Below are positions 16,355-23,639 of a stretch of DNA of 25,024 bases, one piece after another. The translations under genes and the position numbers were made by a program. Origin of the DNA: Methylomicrobium sp035916875 (lineage in GTDB: Bacteria > Pseudomonadota > Gammaproteobacteria > Methylococcales > Methylomonadaceae); assembly GCF_035916875.1 (NCBI RefSeq), contig NZ_JAXUHN010000075.1:1-25024 (forward strand), given 5' to 3'. How positions within the stretch are numbered: the first letter of the stretch is position 1; each line of letters opens with the position of its first letter. A model generated the notes under the pieces. It was not told the DNA's origin and searched no databases. It saw only the letters and a list, made by a program, of their open reading frames with translations.

Positions 16355-17188
16355 ATGCAATTATGTGGTTTTGAAGTCGGCCTCGACAAACCGTTGTTTT
16401 TGATCGCCGGCCCCTGCGTGATCGAGAGCGAGCAACTGGCGCTCGATACGGCCGGCTATCTGAAGGAAGTGGCTCGGGAACTGAACATTCCGTTCATTTA
16501 CAAGACGTCGTTCGACAAGGCGAACCGTTCGTCGCACGAAAGCTTCCGCGGTCTCGGCATCGAGCGCGGGCTCGAAATCCTGGCCAGGGTCAAGCACGAG
16601 ATCGGCGTGCCGGTATTGACCGACGTACATGAGGACACGCCGCTGGCGGAAGTCGCGAAGGTCGTCGATGTGATGCAGACCCCGGCGTTCCTGTGCCGGC
16701 AGACCAATTTCATCCAGAGCGTCGCGGCCTGCGGCATTCCGGTCAACATCAAGAAAGGTCAGTTTCTGGCCCCTTGGGACATGGCGAATGTCGCGAGCAA
16801 GGCGAAGGCGGCAGGCAATGAGCAGATCATGGTCTGCGAGCGCGGCGTCTCGTTCGGCTATAACAACCTGGTCTCCGACATGCGCTCCTTGGCGGTGATG
16901 CGCGATACCGGCTGTCCGGTCGTGTTCGATGCGACCCATTCGGTGCAGTTGCCGGGCGGGCAGGGCAGTTGCTCGGGCGGCCAGCGCGAATTCGTGCCGG
17001 TATTGGCGCGGGCGGCGGTCGCGGTCGGCATTTCCGGCCTGTTCATGGAAACGCATCCGAATCCGGCCGAGGCGAAGAGCGACGGCCCGAATTCGTGGCC
17101 GATGCACCGGATCAAAGAATTACTCGAAGTTTTATTAACCATAGATCAGGCGGTGAAAAGCCAGAGCCTGATAGAAACCACAATCTAA
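16355..17188 (+). CDS. kdsA: 3-deoxy-8-phosphooctulonate synthase, metal-dependent type
   Basis: This 277-residue protein is KdsA, which condenses phosphoenolpyruvate with arabinose 5-phosphate to give Kdo 8-phosphate for the inner core of lipopolysaccharide. Family signatures are IAGPCVIES at 17-25, YKTSFDKANRSS at 49-60, TDVHE, NIKKGQFLAPWDM and FDATHSVQLPGG. The four residues that bind metal in the Aquifex enzyme are all present with the same spacing: Cys21, His195, Glu232 and Asp243. E. coli KdsA has Asn in place of that Cys and needs no metal, so this one should be the metal-dependent class. The start is the ATG at 16355, with AGAG upstream, rather than the TTG just before it. eno follows after ten bases. 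Confidence 0.96.
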   Translation: MQLCGFEVGLDKPLFLIAGPCVIESEQLALDTAGYLKEVARELNIPFIYKTSFDKANRSSHESFRGLGIERGLEILARVKHEIGVPVLTDVHEDTPLAEVAKVVDVMQTPAFLCRQTNFIQSVAACGIPVNIKKGQFLAPWDMANVASKAKAAGNEQIMVCERGVSFGYNNLVSDMRSLAVMRDTGCPVVFDATHSVQLPGGQGSCSGGQREFVPVLARAAVAVGISGLFMETHPNPAEAKSDGPNSWPMHRIKELLEVLLTIDQAVKSQSLIETTI

Positions 17189-17198
17189 GGAAACATTA

Positions 17199-18479
17199 AT
17201 GGCTGCAATAGTAGATATTCGTGCAAGAGAAGTCCTGGATTCGCGCGGTAACCCGACCGTCGAAGCCGATGTAGTACTGGCGTCCGGCGTGGTCGGCAGT
17301 GCAATGGTACCTTCCGGTGCCTCGACCGGCGAACGTGAAGCGATCGAGCTGCGCGACGGCGACAAATCCCGCTACCTCGGCAAAGGCGTCCTGAACGCGG
17401 TCAACAATGTCAAGACCGAAATCCGCTCTGCGATCATCGGTTTCGACGTGGCGGATCAGGAAGGCATCGACAACAAGATGATCGAATTGGACGGCACCGA
17501 ATCGAAGTCGCGTCTGGGTGCGAACGCCTTGCTGGCGGTGTCGATGGCGGCGGCGCGTGCGGCGGCGCAGGAAAGCAAGCAGCCTTTGTACCGCTACCTG
17601 AACAAAACCGGCGAATTCGTGATGCCGGTGCCGATGATGAACATCATCAACGGCGGTTCGCATGCGGACAACAGCGTCGACCTGCAGGAATTCATGATTT
17701 TGCCGGTCGGTGCGCCGACTTTCCGCGAAGCGATCCGCTACGGCGCGGAAGTGTTCCACAACTTGGCCAAGGTGCTGAAATCGAAAGGCCTCGCGACCAC
17801 CGTCGGCGACGAAGGCGGCTTCGCGCCGAATCTGTCTTCGAACGAAGAAGCGATCAGCGTGATCCTGCAAGCGATCGAACAAGCCGACTTCAAGCCCGGC
17901 GTCGATATCTACCTGGGCCTCGATGCGGCCGCGTCGGAATATTACAGCGATGGCGTCTACGATCTGGCTTCCGAAAACAAGCAATACAGCTCGGCGCAAA
18001 TGGCCGATTTCTTCGTCGACTGGGTCAATAAATATCCGATCATCAGCATCGAAGACGGCTTCGACGAAAACGACTGGGACGGCTGGAAACTGATCACCGA
18101 AAAACTCGGCGGCCGCATCCAACTGGTCGGCGACGATTTGTTCGTGACCAACCCAAAAATCCTGAAACGCGGCATCGAGCAAAGCATCGCAAACTCGATC
18201 CTGATCAAAGTGAACCAAATCGGCACCCTCACCGAAACCCTGGCCGCGATCGACATGGCGAAACAAGCTGGCTACTCGGCGGTCGTGTCGCACCGTTCCG
18301 GCGAGACCGAAGACACTACGATCGCGGATCTGGTCGTCGCGACCGGAACCGGACAAATCAAGACCGGATCGCTGAGCCGCTCCGACCGCGTCGCCAAGTA
18401 CAACCGCCTGATGAAGATCGAGGAAGAGTTGGGCGGCGTGGCTCGATACGCAGGCCGCAGCGCATTCAAATCGCTCTAA
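17199..18479 (+). CDS. eno: enolase
   Basis: This 426-residue protein is enolase (432 in E. coli), which interconverts 2-phosphoglycerate and phosphoenolpyruvate. In E. coli it is also part of the RNA degradosome. Conserved pieces are VLDSRGNPTVEADV, GSHADNSVDLQEFMI, VGDEGGFAPNL, ISIEDGFDENDWDGW, GDDLFVTN, LIKVNQIGTLTE (with the catalytic Lys) and SHRSGETEDTTIADL. It starts with a strong ribosome-binding site, AAGGA overlapping the kdsA stop codon. The pairing makes sense because enolase produces the phosphoenolpyruvate used by KdsA. Codons are strongly biased to C/G endings, as expected for a highly expressed gene. Confidence 0.98.
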   Translation: MAAIVDIRAREVLDSRGNPTVEADVVLASGVVGSAMVPSGASTGEREAIELRDGDKSRYLGKGVLNAVNNVKTEIRSAIIGFDVADQEGIDNKMIELDGTESKSRLGANALLAVSMAAARAAAQESKQPLYRYLNKTGEFVMPVPMMNIINGGSHADNSVDLQEFMILPVGAPTFREAIRYGAEVFHNLAKVLKSKGLATTVGDEGGFAPNLSSNEEAISVILQAIEQADFKPGVDIYLGLDAAASEYYSDGVYDLASENKQYSSAQMADFFVDWVNKYPIISIEDGFDENDWDGWKLITEKLGGRIQLVGDDLFVTNPKILKRGIEQSIANSILIKVNQIGTLTETLAAIDMAKQAGYSAVVSHRSGETEDTTIADLVVATGTGQIKTGSLSRSDRVAKYNRLMKIEEELGGVARYAGRSAFKSL

Positions 18480-18492
18480 ACCTTTGCGACAA

Positions 18493-18530
18493 GGCGCAGG
18501 CAGGGCGATTCTCGCCTTCAGCCTAGCGCC
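18493..18530 (+). other. interrupted hairpin between eno and ftsB
   Basis: GGCGCAGGC at 18493-18501 pairs with GCCTAGCGCC at 18521-18530 (one bulged A), and inside it GGCGA at 18504-18508 pairs with TCGCC at 18512-18516. No T run follows, so it is not a standard terminator. It could stabilise the eno mRNA end or reduce read-through into ftsB. It could also be a worn repeat. Confidence 0.5.
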
Positions 18531-18545
18531 TTGAAACTGGATGTT

Positions 18546-18815
18546 ATGAAAATTCTGGTTCCGGTCATCCTTTTACTTATCGCGCATTTCCAGTACCGCC
18601 TGTGGCTCGGCGACGGCAGTCTGAAAGAAACGCGCGCCTATCAACAGCGTCTGGCGGAGTTGAAAAGGCTCGGCGAAGAAAAGCGGCAGCGCAACGAGAA
18701 ACTGATTGCGGAAGTAATGGACCTGCAAAACGGCCAGGAAGCGATCGAGGAACGCGCGCGCGAAGACTTGGGGATGATCCGGCCGGACGAAACCTTTTTT
18801 CAAGTGATTGAATGA
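18546..18815 (+). CDS. ftsB: cell division protein FtsB
   Basis: This 89-residue protein has the FtsB plan. A very short cytoplasmic end is followed by one membrane span (about residues 3-18, ILVPVILLLIAHFQYRLW). A periplasmic coiled coil runs over about residues 28-65. The conserved tail GQEAIEERAREDLGMIRPDETFF comes next (given as the signature region; core residues E, R, A, R, L, G, M). FtsB joins FtsL and FtsQ in the divisome and helps activate septal peptidoglycan synthesis. The ATG at 18546 is chosen; an in-frame TTG at 18531 would add five residues. ispD follows after 35 bases, the arrangement known from E. coli. Confidence 0.93.
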   Translation: MKILVPVILLLIAHFQYRLWLGDGSLKETRAYQQRLAELKRLGEEKRQRNEKLIAEVMDLQNGQEAIEERAREDLGMIRPDETFFQVIE

Positions 18816-18850
18816 CGCGGCGGGCCGTTGCCGTTAATTAAGCTGTCCCG

Positions 18851-19552
18851 ATGAACGAATCAAGCAAATTCTGGGCCGTGGTGCCCGCGGCCGGCGTCGG
18901 CAAGCGCATGCAATCCGACCGTCCCAAACAATATCTCGAACTGGCCGGCAAAGCGGTGATCGAGCAAACCTTGACGCGTTTGCTGGGCGCCGATGTGTTC
19001 TCCGCGATCGCAGTCGCGATTACGGTTGAAGACCCTTACTGGCCCGAACTCGCCATGTCCCGGCATCCCCGGATTGTAACCGCGCCCGGCGGCAAGGAAA
19101 GGGCCGACTCGGTATTGTCGGCGTTGAAGTCGCTGCGCGACCGCGCCGATGACAACGATTGGGTACTGGTGCATGACGCCGCGCGGCCTTGCATCGCCTC
19201 GGAAGATATTCATAAACTGATCGATACGCTAGCCGACGACGAAGTCGGCGGCATCCTCGCGCTGTCTTCACATGATACGTTGAAAGACGTGGAGGACGAC
19301 ACGATCGTCGGCACCCTGGATCGCCGTCGTATCTGGCGTGCTTTGACGCCGCAGATGTTTCGTTACGGCATGTTGAAAGCCGCGCTGGTCGAGGCGGAAG
19401 GCAATCCTTCGATCACCGATGAAGCGAGCGCGCTCGAACTCAAAGGTTTCAAGCCGAAAATCGTCGAAGGCCGGCCTGACAATCTCAAAATCACCCGGCC
19501 CGAAGATTTGGCGCTGGCAACGTTTTATCTGGAGCAACAAGCGACTCGGTAA
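18851..19552 (+). CDS. ispD: 2-C-methyl-D-erythritol 4-phosphate cytidylyltransferase
   Basis: This 233-residue protein is IspD (236 in E. coli), the MEP-pathway enzyme that couples CTP to methylerythritol phosphate. The nucleotide-binding N-terminus PAAGVGKRM and the following RPKQYLEL carry the basic residues that hold CTP. VLVHDAARPCI, TLDRRRIWRALTPQMF, ITDEASALEL and VEGRPDNLKITRPEDL are family motifs in the right order. Its substrate CTP comes from PyrG, encoded four genes upstream. The next gene is not ispF, as in many bacteria, but a TPR-methyltransferase 36 bases downstream. Confidence 0.96.
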   Translation: MNESSKFWAVVPAAGVGKRMQSDRPKQYLELAGKAVIEQTLTRLLGADVFSAIAVAITVEDPYWPELAMSRHPRIVTAPGGKERADSVLSALKSLRDRADDNDWVLVHDAARPCIASEDIHKLIDTLADDEVGGILALSSHDTLKDVEDDTIVGTLDRRRIWRALTPQMFRYGMLKAALVEAEGNPSITDEASALELKGFKPKIVEGRPDNLKITRPEDLALATFYLEQQATR

Positions 19553-19588
19553 GGAATGATTCCGGACTAAACCAGCGAGCTTTCAACC

Positions 19589-20908
19589 ATGCGCAACAGC
19601 GGGCCAAAAATTCATACCACCGTCGAAAAGCTCAAACTTGCTATCGACAGCCACCGCCAAGGGCGCCTGGACGAGGCTGAAAAAATCTATCGAGCGGTGT
19701 TGAAAACGCAACCTTCAAATCCCGATGCGCTGCATTTTTTCGGCGTGTTGCTGCATCAGCGCGGACGCAGCAACGAAGCGATCGTGCGTATCGAGAGGGC
19801 TTTGCGCGTCAATCCCTCCTATCTCGACGCGCGTATGAATCTGGGCAATATTTACAAAGAAACCGGCGATATGGCTAAAGCCGCCGCGATTTTTCGTAAA
19901 GTCATTGCGATGAAACCCGATCACGTCAATGCCTACAACAATCTCGGTGTCGTACTCAGAAAAGCCGGCGATTTGGACGAATCGGTGCGGATGCTGCAAA
20001 AAGTGTTGGCCCTGGATCCGGATAATGCCGACTGTCTGCACAATCTAGGCAACTGTTATCAGGATCAGCATCAAATTCAAAAAGCGGTCGAAGCCTATCT
20101 GCGGTCGATAGCGCTGAAACCGAAGCAAAAGGATGCCTATGAAAGCCTGTGGCAGATGTTTCGTCGTAAAGGTGAAATTGCCGCCGCCGCTGACGTGTTA
20201 GCCAAATGGCTGGAGGCCGATCCGGAAAATCCGATTGCTAAACATTATATGTCCGCCTGCGCCGGAGTCGATATTCCCGATCGGGCGTCGGACGCATACG
20301 TTCAGCAGACCTTCGACGATTTCGCCGCCAGTTTTGACGCAGTTTTAAAAGGGCTCGACTATCGCGCGCCCGAGTTGACGGCACAGGCTGTTGCCGAAGT
20401 TTTTCCCGAACCGCAAAACCGCCTTTTCCTGCTCGATGCCGGTTGCGGAACCGGATTATGTGGCGCATTTTTAAAACCGTATGCGCGCAAGTTGATCGGC
20501 GTCGATTTATCACCCGCTATGTTGAGTAAAGCCGAAGGCCGCGGGCTTTACGACGAGTTGGCGGAAGCCGAATTGGTCGAGTATATCGGTCGCTATTCCG
20601 AGGCATTCGATCTGATCGTTTCCGCCGATACCCTCTGCTATTTTGGCGAACTGCAGGCTTTTTTTCGGGCGACGCGCGATGCGCTTAGAGCAGGAGGCTG
20701 TCTGGTTTTTACTCTGGAAAAAATCGAAGACGGCGCGTTCGGGGATTTTAAACTAAACCACCATGGGCGTTATTCGCATCGTTCGGATTATGTCAGCCGG
20801 GCGCTGGATGCTTGCGGGCTTACTCTGTTGTCGCTTCGGACTGTGGTTTTGAGAATGGAGCGCGGTGCGCCGGTAGCCGGTTTGCTGGTTACCGCGATTT
20901 TGAAATAA
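19589..20908 (+). CDS. TPR-repeat SAM-dependent methyltransferase fusion
   Basis: This 439-residue protein has two parts. Residues about 10-215 are five to six tetratricopeptide repeats, with repeated A..NLG..Y...G....A...F...I...P patterns (for example LDARMNLGNIYKETGDMAKA). After a linker (YVQQTFDDFAASFDAVL), residues about 255-439 are a class I methyltransferase with motif I LLDAGCGTG (Asp283 to Gly289), VDLSPAMLSKA and a late motif LRAGGCLVFTLEK. Family members resemble COG4976, whose substrates are mostly unknown. The TPR part probably selects a protein or complex. It sits between ispD and ispF with short gaps (36 and 28 bases), so it should be co-transcribed with them. No membrane segment or signal peptide is seen. 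Confidence 0.85.
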   Translation: MRNSGPKIHTTVEKLKLAIDSHRQGRLDEAEKIYRAVLKTQPSNPDALHFFGVLLHQRGRSNEAIVRIERALRVNPSYLDARMNLGNIYKETGDMAKAAAIFRKVIAMKPDHVNAYNNLGVVLRKAGDLDESVRMLQKVLALDPDNADCLHNLGNCYQDQHQIQKAVEAYLRSIALKPKQKDAYESLWQMFRRKGEIAAAADVLAKWLEADPENPIAKHYMSACAGVDIPDRASDAYVQQTFDDFAASFDAVLKGLDYRAPELTAQAVAEVFPEPQNRLFLLDAGCGTGLCGAFLKPYARKLIGVDLSPAMLSKAEGRGLYDELAEAELVEYIGRYSEAFDLIVSADTLCYFGELQAFFRATRDALRAGGCLVFTLEKIEDGAFGDFKLNHHGRYSHRSDYVSRALDACGLTLLSLRTVVLRMERGAPVAGLLVTAILK

Positions 20909-20936
20909 ACCCCTTAAAAACGTTAGGTAATATTAA

Positions 20937-21407
20937 ATGAGAATAGGGCAAGGTTATGACGTGCACCGCTTTAATGAGGGCGATCACATTATTCTGGGCG
21001 GCGTGACGATTCCTTTCGAGAAAGGGCTGGAGGCGCATTCGGACGGCGACGTGGTACTGCATGCGCTGGCTGATGCGCTACTGGGCGCGGCGGCGCTGGG
21101 CGACATCGGCAAGCATTTCCCTGACACCGATCCGCAATTCAAAGGCGCGGATAGCCGGGTGTTGCTTCGCCATGTTTACGGCGTCGTTCGGGAAAAGGGT
21201 TATACGCTGGTCAATGCCGACATCACGATCATCGCCCAGGCGCCGAAAATGGCGCCGCATATTGCTGCTATGTGCCGGAACATCGCCGAAGATTTGCAGG
21301 CCGACAGCGATTGCATCAATGTAAAAGCCACCACGACCGAAAACCTTGGTTTCGAAGGCCGCAAGGAAGGTATTGCGGTGCAGGCGGTGGTGCTGGTCGA
21401 AAAATAA
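20937..21407 (+). CDS. ispF: 2-C-methyl-D-erythritol 2,4-cyclodiphosphate synthase
   Basis: This 156-residue protein is IspF, the trimeric MEP-pathway enzyme that cyclises the CDP-methylerythritol phosphate intermediate with loss of CMP. The metal ligands Asp8, His10 and His42 sit at the same positions as in E. coli (GYDVH, LHALADALLG). GDIGKHFPDTDP, NADITIIAQAPKMAPH and the end NVKATTTENLGFEGRKEGIA are typical. AGG lies about ten bases before the ATG. The gene closes the housekeeping block. Only weak hairpin potential and no T run follows it, so the terminator is unclear. Confidence 0.97.
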   Translation: MRIGQGYDVHRFNEGDHIILGGVTIPFEKGLEAHSDGDVVLHALADALLGAAALGDIGKHFPDTDPQFKGADSRVLLRHVYGVVREKGYTLVNADITIIAQAPKMAPHIAAMCRNIAEDLQADSDCINVKATTTENLGFEGRKEGIAVQAVVLVEK

Positions 21408-21478
21408 AATTAGGGATTAGGTGCAGAAGGGCTAACCCTGCTCTCTGCGCCCAAGCATGCTATTTCGTCATTTCCCGT

Positions 21479-21790
21479 TTAAAAATTGCACCCAGCTTTT
21501 TTATTGACGCTGGGCTGCTCGGCAGGCGGAGGGAACGACGCCGGAGTGGGTCCGATACGTTGCGCAACCGGCATCGGCGCTGTGGCTGGTCGGGAGCAGT
21601 CGCCGTTATATTCATAATCACCGGCCGGTCTTTCAAAAATCCATTTGAATGGTTTGCAGACGGTTGTATTGCCGAGTTTTTCGAATGCGTCATGAGGAGA
21701 GGGAGTTTCGGCCAGCACGGTGACGGAGCTTAGGCCTACAAATAGGCCCGCACCGACGATGCCGACAGTCCGCAGAATAATATCCATCAT
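21479..21790 (-). CDS. small hypothetical exported protein
   Basis: The frame encodes 103 residues from the ATG pair at 21785-21790. The N-terminus, MMDIILRTVGIVGAGLFVGL followed by SSVTVLA, looks like a signal peptide with cleavage before ETPSPH. The mature part has three cysteines (VCKPF, GDCSR, AGCNF) and a Pro-rich stretch (APMPVAQ, PTPASFPPPAEQP), suggesting a small periplasmic or secreted protein. The frame stays open upstream to an alternative start at 21859, but a start at the signal peptide makes better sense. The ribosome-binding site is weak. It is convergent with ispF. I do not recognise a family. It could be real but poorly conserved. Confidence 0.5.
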   Translation of the reverse strand: MMDIILRTVGIVGAGLFVGLSSVTVLAETPSPHDAFEKLGNTTVCKPFKWIFERPAGDYEYNGDCSRPATAPMPVAQRIGPTPASFPPPAEQPSVNKKAGCNF

Positions 21791-21935
21791 CACATCATAA
21801 CCATCGCTTTCGACCGGTTGCTGAGGAGCGAAGTCCGGAGTTGTGGCCACTACAGACAAGAGTAAAAATCGAGGCGTTAACTTTTCATTCGACTCTCCAA
21901 GCGTCTTGAGATCAAATCGTACCGGATGTAAGGGG

Positions 21936-22095
21936 CAATGCCATTAAGTTAAGAGAAGCTTCGCTCCTTCTCCCTTCGGGAGAAGGTTGGGATGAGGGGA
22001 TCAAAATAAAGTATTTTTCCTTATTTTTGATCCTCCTCACCCCAACCCTCTCCAGCAGGAGAGGGAGCGAAGCTTCTCTTAACTTAACGGTATTG
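21936..22095. repeat. 160-bp cloverleaf-shaped palindromic element, MITE-like
   Basis: Outer arms of 32 bases (21936-21967 and 22064-22095) are inverted copies with two mismatches. Inside lie three hairpins: 21966-21986 (9-bp stem, TTC loop), 21985-22047 (about 25-bp stem with two bulges) and 22046-22065 (8-bp stem, AGCA loop). The ends read CAATGCC and GGTATTG. The inner GGTTGGG/CCCCAACC and CTCTCC/GGAGAGGG pieces are of a repeat type widespread in proteobacteria. No gene is inside. It lies 25 bases before bioA, so it probably overlaps the bioA leader. Confidence 0.85.
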
Positions 22096-22120
22096 ACGCA
22101 GAGCATGGGAACGACAAAAA

Positions 22121-23422
22121 ATGACGCACAAACTATTCAACGTAGAAGCCGCGCTCGCCTTCGACCGCGCCCACATCTGGCACCCCTATACCTCGATGAC
22201 CGCGCCCGATCCGGTCTACCCGGTCGTCTCCGCAGACGGCGTGATGATCAAGCTCGCGGATGGGCGCGAACTGATCGACGGCATGTCCTCCTGGTGGTCG
22301 GCGATCCACGGCTACAACCATCCGCGCCTGAACGAGGCCGCAACCGAACAGCTCGGCAGAATGGCGCACGTGATGTTCGGCGGCCTGACCCATCCGCCCG
22401 CGATCGAACTGGTCGAGCGCCTGCTGGCCATCTGCCCTCCGGGTCTGGATAAGGTGTTTTTCTGCGACTCCGGCTCGGTCGGCGTCGAAGTGGCCTTGAA
22501 GATGGCGCTGCAATACTGGCAGGCGCAAGGCCGAACCGAAAAGCACCGTTTCATTGCACTCGGCGGCGGCTATCACGGCGACACCTTCGGCGCGATGTCG
22601 GTCTGCGATCCGGTCACCGGCATGCACCATTTGTTCCAGTCGGTGCTGCCAAAACACCATTTCGCGCCCCGCCCCGCTTGCCGCTTCGGCGAATCCTGGA
22701 CTGGTGGCGACAGTGAAGGCCTCGAAGCCTTATTGAAAGAACACGCCGGCACCTGCGCCGCGCTGATCCTCGAACCGATCGTGCAGGGCGCGGGCGGCAT
22801 GTGGTTTTACCACGCCGAGTATCTTAAAATCGCGCGCGAGCTATGCTATCAATATCAGGTGCTGTTGATCGCCGACGAGATCGCGACCGGCTTCGGCCGC
22901 AGTGGGCGCTTGTTCGCCTGCGAGCATGCGGGCATCGCGCCCGACATTCTCTGCGTCGGCAAGGCATTGACCGGAGGCTATCTGAGCCTTGCGGCGACAT
23001 TGTGCACGGCGCAGATCGCCGAAACGATCTCGAACGGCGAAGCCGGCTGTTTCATGCACGGCCCGACCTTCATGGGCAATCCGCTGGCCTGTAGCATCGC
23101 CTCGGCCAGCATTGATCTGCTGCTGGCTTCCGACTGGCAAAACCGCGTCAGCCGAATAGAAGCGGGGCTCAACAAAGGTCTTGCTCCATGCAGAGATCTG
23201 TCGGGCGTCGCCGATGTCCGCGTGCTCGGGGCGATCGGGGTGATCGAGATGGCTGCTCCCGTAAAGGTCGCTGCCGCGCAGAAGTTGCTGATGGAAAGCG
23301 CCGTCTGGCTGCGCCCCTTCGGCCGCCTGATCTATACGATGCCGCCTTACATCATCGACGAAGCCCAACTTGCACACCTGACCTCGGCGGTACACGCCGC
23401 AATCAAGCAATTGAGCGCTTAG
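22121..23422 (+). CDS. bioA: adenosylmethionine-8-amino-7-oxononanoate aminotransferase
   Basis: This 433-residue protein is BioA, a PLP enzyme that uses S-adenosylmethionine as amino donor to convert KAPA to DAPA in biotin synthesis. HIWHPYTSM near the N-terminus, MSSWWSAIHGYNHP and GGGYHGDT mark it as BioA rather than another class III aminotransferase. The PLP residues Tyr151, Asp252 (ADEIATGFGRSGR) and Lys281 (VGKALTGGYL) are each seven residues beyond the E. coli positions I recall (144, 245, 274). No other bio gene is in the window, so it is an orphan here. It makes the cofactor needed by acetyl-CoA carboxylase. The start ATG follows GGGA at a loose spacing. A cloverleaf repeat lies just upstream. 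Confidence 0.96.
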   Translation: MTHKLFNVEAALAFDRAHIWHPYTSMTAPDPVYPVVSADGVMIKLADGRELIDGMSSWWSAIHGYNHPRLNEAATEQLGRMAHVMFGGLTHPPAIELVERLLAICPPGLDKVFFCDSGSVGVEVALKMALQYWQAQGRTEKHRFIALGGGYHGDTFGAMSVCDPVTGMHHLFQSVLPKHHFAPRPACRFGESWTGGDSEGLEALLKEHAGTCAALILEPIVQGAGGMWFYHAEYLKIARELCYQYQVLLIADEIATGFGRSGRLFACEHAGIAPDILCVGKALTGGYLSLAATLCTAQIAETISNGEAGCFMHGPTFMGNPLACSIASASIDLLLASDWQNRVSRIEAGLNKGLAPCRDLSGVADVRVLGAIGVIEMAAPVKVAAAQKLLMESAVWLRPFGRLIYTMPPYIIDEAQLAHLTSAVHAAIKQLSA

Positions 23423-23462
23423 ATTTTCTGGTTTCCATGCACTGGGAGTGGGAACTCAGAAA

Positions 23463-23543
23463 GTAGCCTCGATGCAGCGCAGCGGAATCGAGGGCTTTGC
23501 TGCCTCGATGTACCTCGATTCCGCAAGGCTCCATCGAGGCTAC
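23463..23543. repeat. REPIN-like inverted doublet with GTAG heads after bioA
   Basis: Two 31-base modules, 23463-23493 and the reverse complement of 23513-23543, differ at four positions. Each reads GTAG, then CCTCGAT, then a loop (with AGCGCAGCG in the left copy), then ATCGAGG, so each module can fold on itself and the two can pair with each other. The spacing of head, stem and loop is the same as in the element at the pyrG end, although the stem bases differ. It lies 40 bases after the bioA stop and could shield the mRNA end. Confidence 0.85.
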
Positions 23544-23639
23544 CTTGCTATCGATCCAGATGGGACTGTCGAAATGGCATTTTGACACAAGAAAACGTCA
23601 TAACATCTTGGAAAATAGCGGACCAACGCAAATACTCCA

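Noticed and set aside
21272..21733. 153-codon plus-strand frame overlapping the ispF end
   Set aside because: Out of frame with IspF over conserved residues, and its continuation is antisense to the signal-peptide-bearing frame.
21936..22095. Cloverleaf fold that might suggest a tRNA-like gene
   Set aside because: The outer stem is about 30 bp and there is no anticodon arm, T-loop consensus or CCA-type end; it behaves as a palindromic repeat.
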